NCBI GenBank assembly: GCA_001936135.1 | Contig: CP012817.1 | Location: forward strand, 3,534,001 to 3,598,000 | Direction: 5' to 3' | Length of the DNA: 64,000 bases | Origin: Saccharomycopsis fibuligera x Saccharomycopsis cf. fibuligera | Taxonomy: Eukaryota; Ascomycota; Saccharomycetes; Ascoideales; Saccharomycopsidaceae | Translations under genes and position numbers: made by a program | Shown: piece after piece, positions 38,129 through 49,041 of the stretch | Layout: each line of letters opens with the position of its first letter | How positions within the stretch are numbered: the stretch's first letter is position 1 | The notes under the pieces: generated by a model | The model's database searches: none | What the model was told of the DNA's origin: nothing | What the model saw: the letters and a program-made list of their open reading frames with translations, nothing else

Positions 38129-40492
38129 ATGATAATGACGGCAGATATAGGTTTGAGCAGCGGCAGCAATGGCCGCAATAATCAAGAGGTTGAATTTCCA
38201 CCACCTACTATTCACGCACTCGCTGAACCCCAAACCAAAGAACACCCTGAACCATACTATACCAACTATGAGCCAGGGGTTCCTATTGCAGTGGACTTTG
38301 GTACTTCTCAAATGAGAGTGGGATTGACGAATCATGTGGAGCCATTTTTAACGTATCCCTCAATAATATCAAAGTTTAGAGATAGGAAATTGAACAGAAC
38401 GCTAGCGTATGTGGGCAATGATTGTTATTTGGATTCATCTTTCAAGTCAACAATCAAAACACCATTTGATGGACCATTGATAACCAATTGGGATTACGTG
38501 GAGTGGATATTAGACTACTCGTTTTCACATTTGGGTGTGAATTCATCTAATGGTGTTGACAACCCAATTATCGTAAATGAAATTCTAGCAACCCCAGTTT
38601 CTCAAAGAAACCACATGTACCAATTGTTGTTTGAAGCATATAACATACCAAAAGTAACTTTTGGGATTGACGATTTATTTTCATTTCACTATAATGGTGG
38701 CAAGTCAGGTTTGGTTATTGGTGCTGGTAATCAAACCACCAATATAATACCGGTGATAGATACAAAGCCTTTGTTAAATCATGCGAAAAGAATAAATTGG
38801 GGAGGAGAGCAAGCAGTGGACTATTTGTCAAAATCAATCAATTTAAAGTATCCTTTTTTCCCGTCAAAAATATCTCAACAGCAGGTTGAAAGTATGATAA
38901 AAGAATTCTGCTATGTGTCGAATGACTATTCAGCGGAGTTAGATAACTTAATGGATCTCAACTACCTACATGATAAAGATATCATAGTAGAAGCCTCTTT
39001 TAACGAAATCATACAACCACAGAAAACTGAGGAAGAAATCCAAAAGCAACACGAGAAAAGAATACAGCAAGGTAAGAGACTTCAAGAGCAGGCTCAAAAA
39101 GCAAGGTTGGAAAAGTTAGTAGAGAAGGAGGCCGATTTTAATTATTATTCTGACATAAAAGAAAGATTATTTAATCCCGAAAATAAGGTCAGTAAAAAGA
39201 CCATATTGCAGACTTTGCAAAGTGCTGGATTCGACGATATACAGGATTTTAATAAGTATTTGAGTAGTTTGGAGAGATCTTTGAAAAGAGCAAGAAACCA
39301 GGATATTGGTGAAAATGAAGAGGATGAAGAACCCGACTTCCATTTACTTTCAATAAAAGATGAAGAGTTGACTGAAGAACAACTTAAAGAAAAAAAGGGT
39401 CAAAAACTTCAAAAGGCAAACTACGATGCAAGAAAGAAGGCTAAAGAAGAAAAACTTCTAGAAAAACAAAAGAAAGAAGAAGAGCAACGGAAAGAAAAAG
39501 AGTGGAGAGAGAAAGATTTGCAAGGTTGGTTAGAGAGTAAGCGTTCTCAGTTGAAAGTTATTGTTGATAGAAAAAGACAACGCAAGAAGATGAAAGACGA
39601 ACTCAACGATAGAAAATCTCATGCAGCCCAGATAAGAATGAAAAACATTGCTAATCTAGCAGCAGAAGGTGGCGGAGATGACAAAGGTGGAAGAAATAGT
39701 TCACGGAATGCTTCTTTTACGTCGCTAAACAACTTGAACAGTGGTGGTAGTGGAACCGGAAGAAATAAACGAAGCCAGAAGAAAGTTACAATTGACAATG
39801 ATCCAAATGACACGTTCGGTGCTAATGACGATGACTGGGCTATCTACAGAGACATATCTAAATTTGAGGATGAAGAGGCACTAGAGATGGAGGATAACGA
39901 GTTACGACAATTGGAAGAAATGTTATTAGAGTATGACCCCGATTTCAATCCTGAAGATTTGTTTAACTCTGAGTTTAACTGGAAAAAATCCACAGTGCAT
40001 AAATTTTTGCGTGGTGCATATCCATTTGATCCAGAAAATCAACACCATCAGCATCAAATTCATTTGAATGTTGAGAGAATAAAGATTCCAGAAGTATTAA
40101 TACAACCAAATATAGTCGGCCTAGATCAAGCTGGAATAGTAGAGATTTCAGAAAACTTGATTTTGAGAAGATTGCCTAGCGAAGGGTTTTACAAAAGTGA
40201 AGAAGAATCACTTAAGAACAACAAGATCATCGGAGATGTATTCCTCACTGGTGGTCTTGCCAATTTCCCCAATTTTTCTTCAAGAATTGTCAAGGAGTTC
40301 ACCAGTTTTTTGCCAGTAGGATCAAATTTAAACGTGAGAAGGGCTAGCGATCCAATATTAGATCCCTGGAGAGGTATGAGGAAATGGTCAAGTAGTGATG
40401 ATTGTAAGAAGTCATATGTGACGAGAAAGGAATATGATGAGATGGGGCCAGATTACATCAAGGAGCACAATTTGGGTAATGTTCAACTTTAA
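38129..40492 (+). CDS. ARP5: Actin-related protein Arp5, INO80 complex
   Basis: The 787-residue protein carries an actin fold whose phosphate-binding loop is IAVDFGTSQMRVGL (about 52-65). GLVIGAGNQTTNIIPVID is the second phosphate motif. A long charged coiled coil (about 300-520, rich in KEEEQRKEKEWREKDLQGWL) is inserted in the actin fold, the hallmark of Arp5. The end has VFLTGGLANFPNFSSRIVKE and DPWRGMRKWSSSDD. Arp5 and Ies6 form the module that couples INO80 ATPase activity to nucleosome sliding. S. cerevisiae Arp5 has 755 residues. Another INO80 subunit gene, IES1, lies at the right end of the window. ARP5, TRM6 and MTQ1 all map to YNL059-063 in S. cerevisiae. Confidence 0.95.
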   Translation: MIMTADIGLSSGSNGRNNQEVEFPPPTIHALAEPQTKEHPEPYYTNYEPGVPIAVDFGTSQMRVGLTNHVEPFLTYPSIISKFRDRKLNRTLAYVGNDCYLDSSFKSTIKTPFDGPLITNWDYVEWILDYSFSHLGVNSSNGVDNPIIVNEILATPVSQRNHMYQLLFEAYNIPKVTFGIDDLFSFHYNGGKSGLVIGAGNQTTNIIPVIDTKPLLNHAKRINWGGEQAVDYLSKSINLKYPFFPSKISQQQVESMIKEFCYVSNDYSAELDNLMDLNYLHDKDIIVEASFNEIIQPQKTEEEIQKQHEKRIQQGKRLQEQAQKARLEKLVEKEADFNYYSDIKERLFNPENKVSKKTILQTLQSAGFDDIQDFNKYLSSLERSLKRARNQDIGENEEDEEPDFHLLSIKDEELTEEQLKEKKGQKLQKANYDARKKAKEEKLLEKQKKEEEQRKEKEWREKDLQGWLESKRSQLKVIVDRKRQRKKMKDELNDRKSHAAQIRMKNIANLAAEGGGDDKGGRNSSRNASFTSLNNLNSGGSGTGRNKRSQKKVTIDNDPNDTFGANDDDWAIYRDISKFEDEEALEMEDNELRQLEEMLLEYDPDFNPEDLFNSEFNWKKSTVHKFLRGAYPFDPENQHHQHQIHLNVERIKIPEVLIQPNIVGLDQAGIVEISENLILRRLPSEGFYKSEEESLKNNKIIGDVFLTGGLANFPNFSSRIVKEFTSFLPVGSNLNVRRASDPILDPWRGMRKWSSSDDCKKSYVTRKEYDEMGPDYIKEHNLGNVQL

Positions 40493-40841
40493 GTATTATT
40501 TTTATTATGTCCTTTTTTCGACTTAAAAAAAAAGTCATATGATGTATATGTATATTATAAAGTTTTTGAGAAAATATAAGCAGTCAAAATTTTTTAATGT
40601 TGTGAACATTGGGTTTTAATAGGGTATAAGAATCTGAAGTATTATGATTTTGGTGTATAGATACAGTTTACTTTGACTCTATCTTGACATGTCTGTTCAT
40701 CACGTTTTTCGTACATTTTTCCCTTCTTCGCCTTGCGTTGCAGTCCGCAAGAGAAACCTAAAATTCCTCTTCAGTGATAGCTTATCTTTGTGCAACGTAC
40801 ATCATCTCACCATTTGCGCAAAGCCATAAGTAAATCATATA
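40493..40841. promoter_or_regulatory. Spacer ARP5/membrane protein
   Basis: 349 AT-rich bases. No gene or named site seen. Confidence 0.45.
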
Positions 40842-41858
40842 ATGAAACAGAAAAAGGTGATGCTTTCAGGGGAAAGTACCCCGCTACTACAGTCGGACGC
40901 TGGCACATTCCAGGAGCAGCAGCGTTTATCATCAGAGTTTGACTCGCCGCCTCCATATAGCTCCATCATCTCTTCGACTGGTTGGTATACAAGGCGAGAC
41001 GATATCTCAGCTAACGGAAGTGAGTGTAGTGAGATAAGAACAAAAAAAAGAAGCAGGTGGTGCAGTAATATGCTGTTTAGCAGCTGCAGGTGTTACTTGT
41101 TGATGTTTGTGTTTGCAATACTATCAGCAGTGATAATAAATCTTGCTATAATCTTACCGCATGTTGAAAACTACGTGACGAAATCACTTGAAGTCAAAGT
41201 GAAGGATATAGATTTTGCTGGAATTGGCAAAGGTTTCCGCAGTATGAATGCCAATGCTAAGTTAGATACTATTTTCGACTATAGTAGATTAGAAAATGCA
41301 TACTTGGAAAATGTGTTTAAAATTGGAGGTGCAGTTTTCAACTCGGTCGATTTCATCTTGGATGATGTGTCAATTAGGCTTTTAGACGAAAAGGATGATA
41401 ATAAGGAAGATAAGGAAAAAAGTATCATAGACTTAGGACATCTTGAAACACCACCGTTCAATGTCTTGATCAAAAATCAGCAAATTACTTCCTTAGATTT
41501 GTTGGTCACGCTAAAACCCAATGTCAAGGAACTATACAGATTTTTACAGAAACTTCTGGAAAAAATGAATAACGGGGAAGCATCAATTGTTTTTGAAGTA
41601 TTTATACACACAACTTTTAAGGTCAAGTTAGGTATCATACCTCTTAATCGGAAGTTTAATGTTGATTACACAAATAAGATTGATTTAGTAAATCAGATAT
41701 CTCTTTTAGAAAAATTCTGGAAGAATATTTTCGATGCTGCTGACGAGTCCGATCAAGGAAAGGAGCAATCTATATCAAATGCTGTTGATTTTTCTGGCCA
41801 GCTGTTGAAACTAGTCAATAAAGTTCCTTTGAATAAGCTACTATCGCTCATTACTTGA
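40842..41858 (+). CDS. Type II single-pass membrane protein, possibly LEA14-like lumenal domain
   Basis: The 338-residue protein has a cytosolic N-terminus (1-82) with ESTPLLQS, a possible dileucine-type sorting signal, and a PPPYSS segment that could bind WW domains. One membrane segment (about 86-106, YLLMFVFAILSAVIINLAII) is followed by a lumenal region of beta-rich character, with KPNVKELYRFLQKLLEKM and KFNVDYTNKIDL. Such layouts occur in vacuolar-membrane proteins of the LEA2/DUF3712 type. S. cerevisiae Tag1 (YLR173W) lies between DPH5 and IDP2, the pair found 6 kb downstream here, so an ancestral link is conceivable but unproved. Confidence 0.8.
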   Translation: MKQKKVMLSGESTPLLQSDAGTFQEQQRLSSEFDSPPPYSSIISSTGWYTRRDDISANGSECSEIRTKKRSRWCSNMLFSSCRCYLLMFVFAILSAVIINLAIILPHVENYVTKSLEVKVKDIDFAGIGKGFRSMNANAKLDTIFDYSRLENAYLENVFKIGGAVFNSVDFILDDVSIRLLDEKDDNKEDKEKSIIDLGHLETPPFNVLIKNQQITSLDLLVTLKPNVKELYRFLQKLLEKMNNGEASIVFEVFIHTTFKVKLGIIPLNRKFNVDYTNKIDLVNQISLLEKFWKNIFDAADESDQGKEQSISNAVDFSGQLLKLVNKVPLNKLLSLIT

Positions 41859-42268
41859 GATATGGCAACGCTAGCTAGATTACATACAGCCTCCAACCAT
41901 CCTGTTATTATATATAGATATTAAAGTCTTGTTTGTTGTACTCCTTTTTGAACGTTTAAGTCTTATATATTATGATTATTTGTTATGTGCTATGATTATG
42001 TTCTTAACTCATTTGCAAATTTGCGTTTCTTTGGTTAACTAAAAAGAAGAAGAAGAAGAAGAAGTTATCGCTACTGATCTCTTATGTTGGAAATTCGCGC
42101 TTCCGACGCTCGCAACCTCATGCTTTGTTTTTTACAAAAAAATAGCGAACGAAAAATAAAAATAGAAAAATAAAAATAGAAAAACACACGGTTTATCATG
42201 CCAGATGAGCTGAATACTTCAAACTAATTGTCTCAAACTATCTAGTATCAAGAAAGTTAACTAACATA
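41859..42268. promoter_or_regulatory. Spacer upstream of PRP39
   Basis: 410 bases with a GAA-triplet run (AAGAAGAAGAAGAAG at 42048-42062). No gene seen. Confidence 0.45.
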
Positions 42269-44437
42269 ATGGAGAATTTCAAGGAGTGGAAGTTTGCTGT
42301 AGATTTCACTAACGAGGATAGCGGGGATGTATCAAGCAATAGTGAAAACAAGACAAATCAGATAGAGAGTCAGCAGAAACAAACTGAACTATCATCATTA
42401 ACTCATGCTACGTCCAGCGCTAATGAAAATTCCGGAAAAAGTGTATCTTTCTTGCCTGCTATCCCAACAAAACCTGCGGTTCCTTCATTTTTAGCAGACT
42501 ATCCAGAGTGGGTGAAAGCACGCGAAGAAGTAAACAATAGCCCAAATGATATTGTCGCGTGGGATAGTTTGATAAAGTTGACTGAAAATTTTTTGTTAAT
42601 CAAACCACTAAATAGCAATTTCAAAGATTTAATACATAGAACCTTTGATGAGTTGTTATCAAGGTTTCCATTGTTCTTTGGATATTGGAAAAAATACGTT
42701 TCTGTTGAATATCAAATAAATGGATTAGAATCCTCAATCGGTATCTTATCCAGAAGTTTGGACAGTTTTCCAAACTCACTAGACCTATGGTTAGATTATG
42801 TTTCTATTTTGATTACAAATAATAACTTGGAAGATGAAAATAATGTTATCAAAATAAGAGGAATATTTGAAATTGGATTGGAAAATGTGGGATATCAATT
42901 TTTATCACATCCATTTTGGGACAAGTACTTAGAGTTTGAAAATGGCTTGAAGAATTATTCTAATGCCTACGATAAAAATTTGAAGTTGTTGAAAATATAT
43001 TTAAGAGCGATAGTTGTTCCTTTGCATCAGTATCTGAAATACTTAAAAGCTTTTGCGGCGATACGATCAAATTTCAATAGTCAGCAGTTAGTGGCGGCTG
43101 ATCCTGAGCTAAGCTCATATATCAGCAATAGTGTACCAACTTTCCAGCAGTTAAAAGTTGCGGATCAGAAAGCGATTGTTGATAGATACTATAATGCAAT
43201 TTTTACTAAAACAGCGTCTGATGTGGCGGTCAGATGGAAATATGAATCCGTTTTCAAACCAAACTTTTTCAATTTAGTTCAGTTGGATATCAACTCGCTA
43301 AAACTTTACGAAGAATATTTGGATTTTGAAGAGAAAAATGGTAATAAACGACAGATAGTGACACTCTATGAAAGGGTACTTATTCCAGCTGCATTTTACG
43401 AAAAGTTTTGGATTAAATATATCAAATGGCTTACTAAGCATAATTCAGAAAACAAAGATAAGATAAAAGCAATCTATGAGAGAGCCATAAATACCTTCTT
43501 ACCCTTGAACAAAAATCATGTTAGATTAAGCTATCTTTATTACCTAGAGAAAATCAAAGATTTTTCCGAATTGAATAATCAGTACCTAGTTTATATCAAA
43601 GTTTTCCAAAATGACGCCAATTTGCAAAAACAAATTTTCACTAAGTATCTAAAGTTTTTGAAAAGATTAAAGGGATTTGAGACCCATTTGGTCAATATTG
43701 AAATAATTTTGACAAATTATTTCAAAGTAGAAGTTAAAATTGATGAAACCAACCGCTTTGAGTTATCCTCGTTGGATAATACATACTCAAAGCTATATCA
43801 TATTATGAACGATGTGCTAGTGACAGAACTAGTCAATGAATATTTACAAAATATTTGGTTAATAAAGCGGAAGCCAGAACACAAAGTGCGCGGTATATTC
43901 AGCACATTATCTCACAATGAAATAGTAAAATCATCAGCCTCATTTTGGGTAAATTATTTTAATTTTGAAAAAGTTTTTCAAAACTATCAAGGTTTGAAAC
44001 AAGTAATCACTCAAATCAAGCTTTATACCTACCTTCCACCTCATTTTATCAACGACATTGTGAAAGTATACATATCATACTTAGAGTCTAATGTGTGTTC
44101 GATTGTGTCAAATTCCCACACTGGAGTTACTGCAAGCGAGATATACAAGGAGATCTTGAAGCAAAGAGCAGACATAGAAAGCTCGATTGCATTCCAGCAT
44201 TCTCATAAGTTGAGACTTTCGGCCGATACAAGAAAGTCAGCCTCTACTGAAGATATAGTGAACCAAACATTAGCAAGATTTAATGGGAATGTTGGTGTTG
44301 AGATTGAAGATCGCCCAGTTATCACCAATCAGCTACCAGTAAATGAGATTTTGACCTCAGTGCCTAATTTGCCAACATTTAAAAACGCAGAAAAGGCTAG
44401 TAAGGCTATAAGGTACCCAACATTCGCAAGCAATTAA
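42269..44437 (+). CDS. PRP39: U1 snRNP protein Prp39 (HAT repeats)
   Basis: The 722-residue protein is built of helical HAT repeats, visible as recurring W/Y-x8-E patterns: WDSLIKLTENFLLIKP, FPLFFGYWKKYVSVEYQING, SLDLWLDYVSILITNN, HPFWDKYLEFENG, and SLKLYEEYLDFEEKNGNKRQ. Prp39 is a stable U1 snRNP component in yeasts and helps recognise 5' splice sites. The length fits S. cerevisiae Prp39 (629) plus an N-terminal disordered extension. Prp42, a paralogue with the same fold, is the alternative. The N-terminal segment FLADYPEWVKAREEVNNSPN resembles Prp39. The window itself contains at least seven introns. Confidence 0.86.
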   Translation: MENFKEWKFAVDFTNEDSGDVSSNSENKTNQIESQQKQTELSSLTHATSSANENSGKSVSFLPAIPTKPAVPSFLADYPEWVKAREEVNNSPNDIVAWDSLIKLTENFLLIKPLNSNFKDLIHRTFDELLSRFPLFFGYWKKYVSVEYQINGLESSIGILSRSLDSFPNSLDLWLDYVSILITNNNLEDENNVIKIRGIFEIGLENVGYQFLSHPFWDKYLEFENGLKNYSNAYDKNLKLLKIYLRAIVVPLHQYLKYLKAFAAIRSNFNSQQLVAADPELSSYISNSVPTFQQLKVADQKAIVDRYYNAIFTKTASDVAVRWKYESVFKPNFFNLVQLDINSLKLYEEYLDFEEKNGNKRQIVTLYERVLIPAAFYEKFWIKYIKWLTKHNSENKDKIKAIYERAINTFLPLNKNHVRLSYLYYLEKIKDFSELNNQYLVYIKVFQNDANLQKQIFTKYLKFLKRLKGFETHLVNIEIILTNYFKVEVKIDETNRFELSSLDNTYSKLYHIMNDVLVTELVNEYLQNIWLIKRKPEHKVRGIFSTLSHNEIVKSSASFWVNYFNFEKVFQNYQGLKQVITQIKLYTYLPPHFINDIVKVYISYLESNVCSIVSNSHTGVTASEIYKEILKQRADIESSIAFQHSHKLRLSADTRKSASTEDIVNQTLARFNGNVGVEIEDRPVITNQLPVNEILTSVPNLPTFKNAEKASKAIRYPTFASN

Positions 44438-44749
44438 CTACATTAATAGGCTAAGAATTCTTATATGTGCTATCGTCATTTATTCTCTTGTAAAATATAT
44501 AAACTTTGTTCAAGTCAGATCAAGTTCAATTGACCATTTAAATTTATGGTTACCCGCACAGTATATTGCTCATCTGGATCGCTTTGTCTGTCAAGATGAG
44601 CTTGATAGTTAAGACCACCTCCTCATCGCCATCAAAATACTTCGGCAAGCTAACCATATTAAATTCTTTTAATCTCTAACATTTGTGTTGCTATTCTCTG
44701 TGTTAGGATATGAAACAACTGCAGTAACACAAAATCTTTTGCCATCGCC
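44438..44749. promoter_or_regulatory. Spacer PRP39/RING gene
   Basis: 312 bases; no gene seen. Confidence 0.4.
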
Positions 44750-47155
44750 ATGTCCTCTGATATCACGGTCATCAGATACAAGCGGCGGCTCACTTTAAGC
44801 GCGGAGAACAACCTCTTCCCGCCATTGATAGCTGAACAAAAAATAGAAGCGTTCTTAAAAAAAAATGGACGAGAGAAACACCACATTCTCAACCAGATAC
44901 CTTTGTTTGAAGCATATGGATACTATGAACCTTTGCTTAATCGTGTGCGCCATCAGAATGCCATTGGTGTGCTGTGGCAGCATGTTGCTAGGGAAGATGC
45001 ACGTATGGCTGACAAAGAATGTCATGCCCGCTATAAGGCTTTGAACAGTTTACGAGTATCGGACGATCAAAGTGTTGTGCAATACTGTCATGTTCTGGAT
45101 TCCATGATGGAAAGATTAGTCAAATTTGACCCATCTCGTAATGTGGAGCAAGGTGAAGAGTATAGCGGACAATCAGACCCACAATTATACAATGCGTATA
45201 GCTTCTTTTCCATTAATACCCCCAAAGAGCTTCTAAAATATCTAAATAATTTCTACAAAGAGTGTTGCATCCCCATATCCTTTGGTTTTGAAATCAACTC
45301 CTTTCAACTTCTAGTGTCAGATTCTAATTTAGCAGAAACTCGACTTGAGGCTAGCATAATTTACACTTTCTGTGGCATATGTTACAAAATGATAATTACA
45401 CAGCGTTATTTCACAAGCGATTATAGGCCAATCACCAATTACATTGAATATAACAACATGATACAAGTAGCAATAGACATGATATTGGATTATGAAATAT
45501 TTGGGCGATTCGTTTATGCTTTCCATAATGATGACAAAGGCTATAATTGTCATGTGAGCAGTACTAACATCAGCGAAACCAACTATGCTAGCAATAATGA
45601 TAACAATAATAACAAACTTCAAGATTTCCAATTCTTCTGTCCTATTTGTTTATCGGATACCGTATCTTCTGATTCAGTGCCTGTCAAAATTTTGAAATGT
45701 GGTCATATAATGTGTGAAAAGTGCTTGAAGGAATGGTTAACCGTTAAACCCAAGTGCCCTTATTGTACTGCAAATTTAATGAAATATCAAAAATTCCCAA
45801 AATACATATACTTTCGCGGCCTTTTTATGTCTAAGTACTGGAAAATCAAAGTGTTACTGCGCAATATTTCTCTTTTTAGATTTATAGGAAACTTTGTTGA
45901 CTCTTTGAGATTTAGGTTTCAGACTGATTCCCAGTCAGTTGTGCTTAACCTATTAATGTACATGATTAATGATATGCAATCGAAGCACTTCTCAAAACCA
46001 AAACCATTGGGTAAAGTGTTTGACAAACTGCAGATTGCTATTGATGAGAACTTGAATCTCTGTGATTATGCTACTAGAAGTCTCAAAGAGAAAGCTTTAG
46101 GATATTTGGCAGTTTATACTGGTCTTGAAATGAGGTGTTATACTGATGAGTTTGACTTTTTGTTATTCTTAGGTGATTATATTTTTAGAAATGAGTTGTC
46201 AAAGTATGAGTATATGCCTATTGCGAATCCAGAGGAGACGGATAGTAATGCTAATGCTAATGTTGATATTGACACATCCAGTAACATTGGCAATTCAATA
46301 ACTGCAGCAACAACAACGGCCGGCGAAGAACAGACTGCCAACGATTCAGGATCTGGGATATCGATAATGGGTATGGTGAAAAAATTTATGCTGACTACTC
46401 TTCCTAAACTTAATAGTGGACCAGGATTCTATGAGACATATTTCAAACTTTATTCAAAACAATATAACCAACTTTACAACCAGTGGATTCATACCACAGT
46501 ACGAACGGAATTGCAGGTTGTGTATTTTCAGCGTGTGAGCTTATGTATACCGGTGATTTGTCAAAATAATAGCTTCAAATACAATGCACTTTTGGAAAAA
46601 CTGGTAACAGAAATCAATAAAAAATATTATAAGAATGATTTTGTCAAAATGGGCATGAAGCAACTATTGGCTCAAAGATATTCTAAGTTTCAAGTAAAAT
46701 TAAACTCAAGTCTACAGTTTGCAGAGGCCAAGAAAGCCAAAATGAAAGTTATTGCATTCAATAATACCCAAAACGTAATAAAACCCATTGAGGTAGACGT
46801 TATCAAAGTGATACTCACTATTTCTGACCTTGCAGATATTTTCGTGGCATTTAGCCAAATTTGTATTTATAATGTGGTAATATGGTACCAGGAAAACAAT
46901 ATTGGTGACAATCTTGGTGAATTCATGGATATGCTTTTTGATACTCAAGCCTGGAATGACTTTCTTTACGCATTGCAATCTCCTCTGAGCATTGATGTGA
47001 AAAGAGTGGCAATTTATTTATTTTTCCCTATGATTATTGCCAAATTGGCAGCATTATCTTTGAAATTTGCTGGAGGACAATACATTTCGCTTATTGTACC
47101 TCTGTTGTGGGTTTTACTACTATGGAATGTTGAGTTTACTCCCGATCGTTTTTGA
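44750..47155 (+). CDS. RING-finger protein, possible membrane-anchored E3, unknown
   Basis: This 801-residue protein has one clear C3HC4 RING at residues 297-339: CPICLSDTVSSDSV, then CGHIMCEKCLKEW and PKCPYC. The C-terminus carries hydrophobic segments, VAIYLFFPMIIAKLAALSLK and YISLIVPLLWVLLLW, so membrane anchoring is likely. The N-terminal 290 residues and the long middle region (340-740) are helical in character and unfamiliar to me. It contains about six in-frame CTG codons (for example in GVLWQHV and EKLVTEI). E3 ubiquitin ligase activity is inferred from the RING alone. The coding call is strong. Confidence 0.86.
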   Translation: MSSDITVIRYKRRLTLSAENNLFPPLIAEQKIEAFLKKNGREKHHILNQIPLFEAYGYYEPLLNRVRHQNAIGVLWQHVAREDARMADKECHARYKALNSLRVSDDQSVVQYCHVLDSMMERLVKFDPSRNVEQGEEYSGQSDPQLYNAYSFFSINTPKELLKYLNNFYKECCIPISFGFEINSFQLLVSDSNLAETRLEASIIYTFCGICYKMIITQRYFTSDYRPITNYIEYNNMIQVAIDMILDYEIFGRFVYAFHNDDKGYNCHVSSTNISETNYASNNDNNNNKLQDFQFFCPICLSDTVSSDSVPVKILKCGHIMCEKCLKEWLTVKPKCPYCTANLMKYQKFPKYIYFRGLFMSKYWKIKVLLRNISLFRFIGNFVDSLRFRFQTDSQSVVLNLLMYMINDMQSKHFSKPKPLGKVFDKLQIAIDENLNLCDYATRSLKEKALGYLAVYTGLEMRCYTDEFDFLLFLGDYIFRNELSKYEYMPIANPEETDSNANANVDIDTSSNIGNSITAATTTAGEEQTANDSGSGISIMGMVKKFMLTTLPKLNSGPGFYETYFKLYSKQYNQLYNQWIHTTVRTELQVVYFQRVSLCIPVICQNNSFKYNALLEKLVTEINKKYYKNDFVKMGMKQLLAQRYSKFQVKLNSSLQFAEAKKAKMKVIAFNNTQNVIKPIEVDVIKVILTISDLADIFVAFSQICIYNVVIWYQENNIGDNLGEFMDMLFDTQAWNDFLYALQSPLSIDVKRVAIYLFFPMIIAKLAALSLKFAGGQYISLIVPLLWVLLLWNVEFTPDRF

Positions 47156-47574
47156 TAGATTAGTTTGATATCATTGAAATTGTATAGAAGTATCTGCTTT
47201 TCATATTTATTACTTGCCAACTGTAGTAAGGGGGTGGGAGTAGAGGATAATATTGAGCAAAATTTCTCTCTAAGCCTCAACGGAGAGCTGTGCCAAATTA
47301 GGCTTTTCTTAGGAAATTCAAATCAATCATGAAAATCTGCTCATCGCCCTTATAGCTTTACAACTTACTTTATATATGCATGTTGACGCTCAATTAAACA
47401 TTCGGGTGCAATGATCAGCCTTATAATGCATATATAAGAAAAAATTTTTTTTCTCACTATCTGAAAATTATACATCAATAGAGATGAGCTCGATGTTTAA
47501 CACTGATCAAACTGTCAAAAGCAAAACTATTGATAGTAAATTATATCTAAAGTTATCATAATTCAAATATAAAA
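47156..47574. promoter_or_regulatory. Spacer RING gene/DPH5
   Basis: 419 bases; AT-rich DPH5 promoter; no named site. Confidence 0.4.
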
Positions 47575-48432
47575 ATGTTTTATTTAATTGGATTGGGCTT
47601 GTCCTCTGCCAAAGACATCACTGTCAGAGGTCTCGAAGTGGTGAAGAACTGTGACAGAATTTACTTGGAGCATTATACTTCGATCTTGATGACTGCTACT
47701 AAAGAGGATTTGGAAGAATTTTATGGTAAAGAAATTATTTTGGCTGATAGAGAATTAGTTGAAAGTGGTTCAGATGAGATTTTGAAGAATGGCCAGTCAG
47801 AGAACATTGCATTTTTGGTGGTTGGTGATGTCTTTGGGGCCACTACACATACTGATTTAGTCATTAGAGCCAGAGAACTTGGAATCAAAGTGGAAAGTAT
47901 TCACAATGCCTCGGTGATGAATGCTGTTGGTGCTTGTGGTTTGCAATTATATAACTACGGGCAAACCGTGTCATTAGTGTTTTTCACCGAAAATTGGAAA
48001 CCAGATTCATTTTACGACAAAGTTAAAGTGAATAGACAGATGGGATTGCATACGTTGGTGTTACTTGATATCAAAGTGAAAGAACAAACCATTGAGAACC
48101 TCATGAGAGGAAACAAGATTTACGAACCACCAAGATATATGAGCATTAGCACTGCTGCTCAACAGCTCCTTGAAGTGGAAGAAACTAGACAAGAAAAGGC
48201 TTACACCAGGGACACAGTGTGTGTTGCGGTTAGCAGATTGGGTTCACCTACGCAAAGCATTAAAGTCGGCCGTCTTGAAGAGCTTGCCGAATACGATGCT
48301 GGTGAGCCATTGCATTCTCTTGTGGTTGTGGGCCCTGAAGTGCACGATTTGGAGATTGAGTATATGGCCGAGTTCTACTCCGGCACTGTTGATGAGTTGA
48401 AAACGTTGTGCAGTTCGGCTCCGAAGCAATAA
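47575..48432 (+). CDS. DPH5: Diphthine methyl ester synthase Dph5
   Basis: The 285-residue SAM-dependent methyltransferase of the tetrapyrrole-methylase fold methylates the modified histidine of elongation factor 2 in diphthamide synthesis. The start [20 protein letters not shown], the segment [11 protein letters not shown], and [20 protein letters not shown] are family hallmarks. Length equals that of other yeast Dph5 proteins (about 300). The next gene downstream is IDP2. In S. cerevisiae DPH5 (YLR172C) and IDP2 (YLR174W) are separated only by TAG1. I saw no in-frame CTG. Confidence 0.97.
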   Translation: MFYLIGLGLSSAKDITVRGLEVVKNCDRIYLEHYTSILMTATKEDLEEFYGKEIILADRELVESGSDEILKNGQSENIAFLVVGDVFGATTHTDLVIRARELGIKVESIHNASVMNAVGACGLQLYNYGQTVSLVFFTENWKPDSFYDKVKVNRQMGLHTLVLLDIKVKEQTIENLMRGNKIYEPPRYMSISTAAQQLLEVEETRQEKAYTRDTVCVAVSRLGSPTQSIKVGRLEELAEYDAGEPLHSLVVVGPEVHDLEIEYMAEFYSGTVDELKTLCSSAPKQ

Positions 48433-49041
48433 AACACTATCAGTATTGTCCAAACTGCGAGAACGGCGAGCCTTAGTGCGGCGAGGGCTGCTGGTAGCCT
48501 CTTTGCCGCGCGTTTTGCCGCAGGACACTGCGGGACACTGGCAGAGACAGCAAGAATCAATTAAAAGCTTCACAAAAAGCTCAACGAAAAATGGACCAAA
48601 AGTTATTTACAGTGCAATGAAGTGAGACTGTAATGTGATTTATAATAGTTTTATCATATGAACAAGTTAATTTTTTAACTTATTATTATTTTTATCTGCT
48701 TTTTTATATGTTGTTCTTTAGTCTTTTTTGTTTGCCTGTTTGTGTTTTTCGTTGCTGTGTCTCGAAGCTCTCCAACGCACTTCGCTGCTTTATACTGCAT
48801 CCTGATGCGCTAGTAGCCTAGTACATTATTACCCGCACTCACTTCCGGGAAACAATAAAAGTAAGCGACTCTCCATGTTTTGTGCGATATTTATATTTAA
48901 GTTAACTTGTGTCTTTCGGTTTTTCTTTTCCTGGGCTTTTTTTTTATTTTTTTTTTTTTTATTTTTTTTGCCTATTTCTATTTTGACAGCTGTCTGCCTT
49001 ATCCCCCAATATTTGCTAGTAGTTGCTCAGTACCCTTCACC
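48433..49041. promoter_or_regulatory. DPH5-IDP2 spacer with a GC-rich patch
   Basis: A GC-rich patch (about 48466-48550) with a short direct repeat GGGACACTG/GGACACTG follows DPH5. The rest is the IDP2 promoter, T-rich near 48940-48970. Confidence 0.5.
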
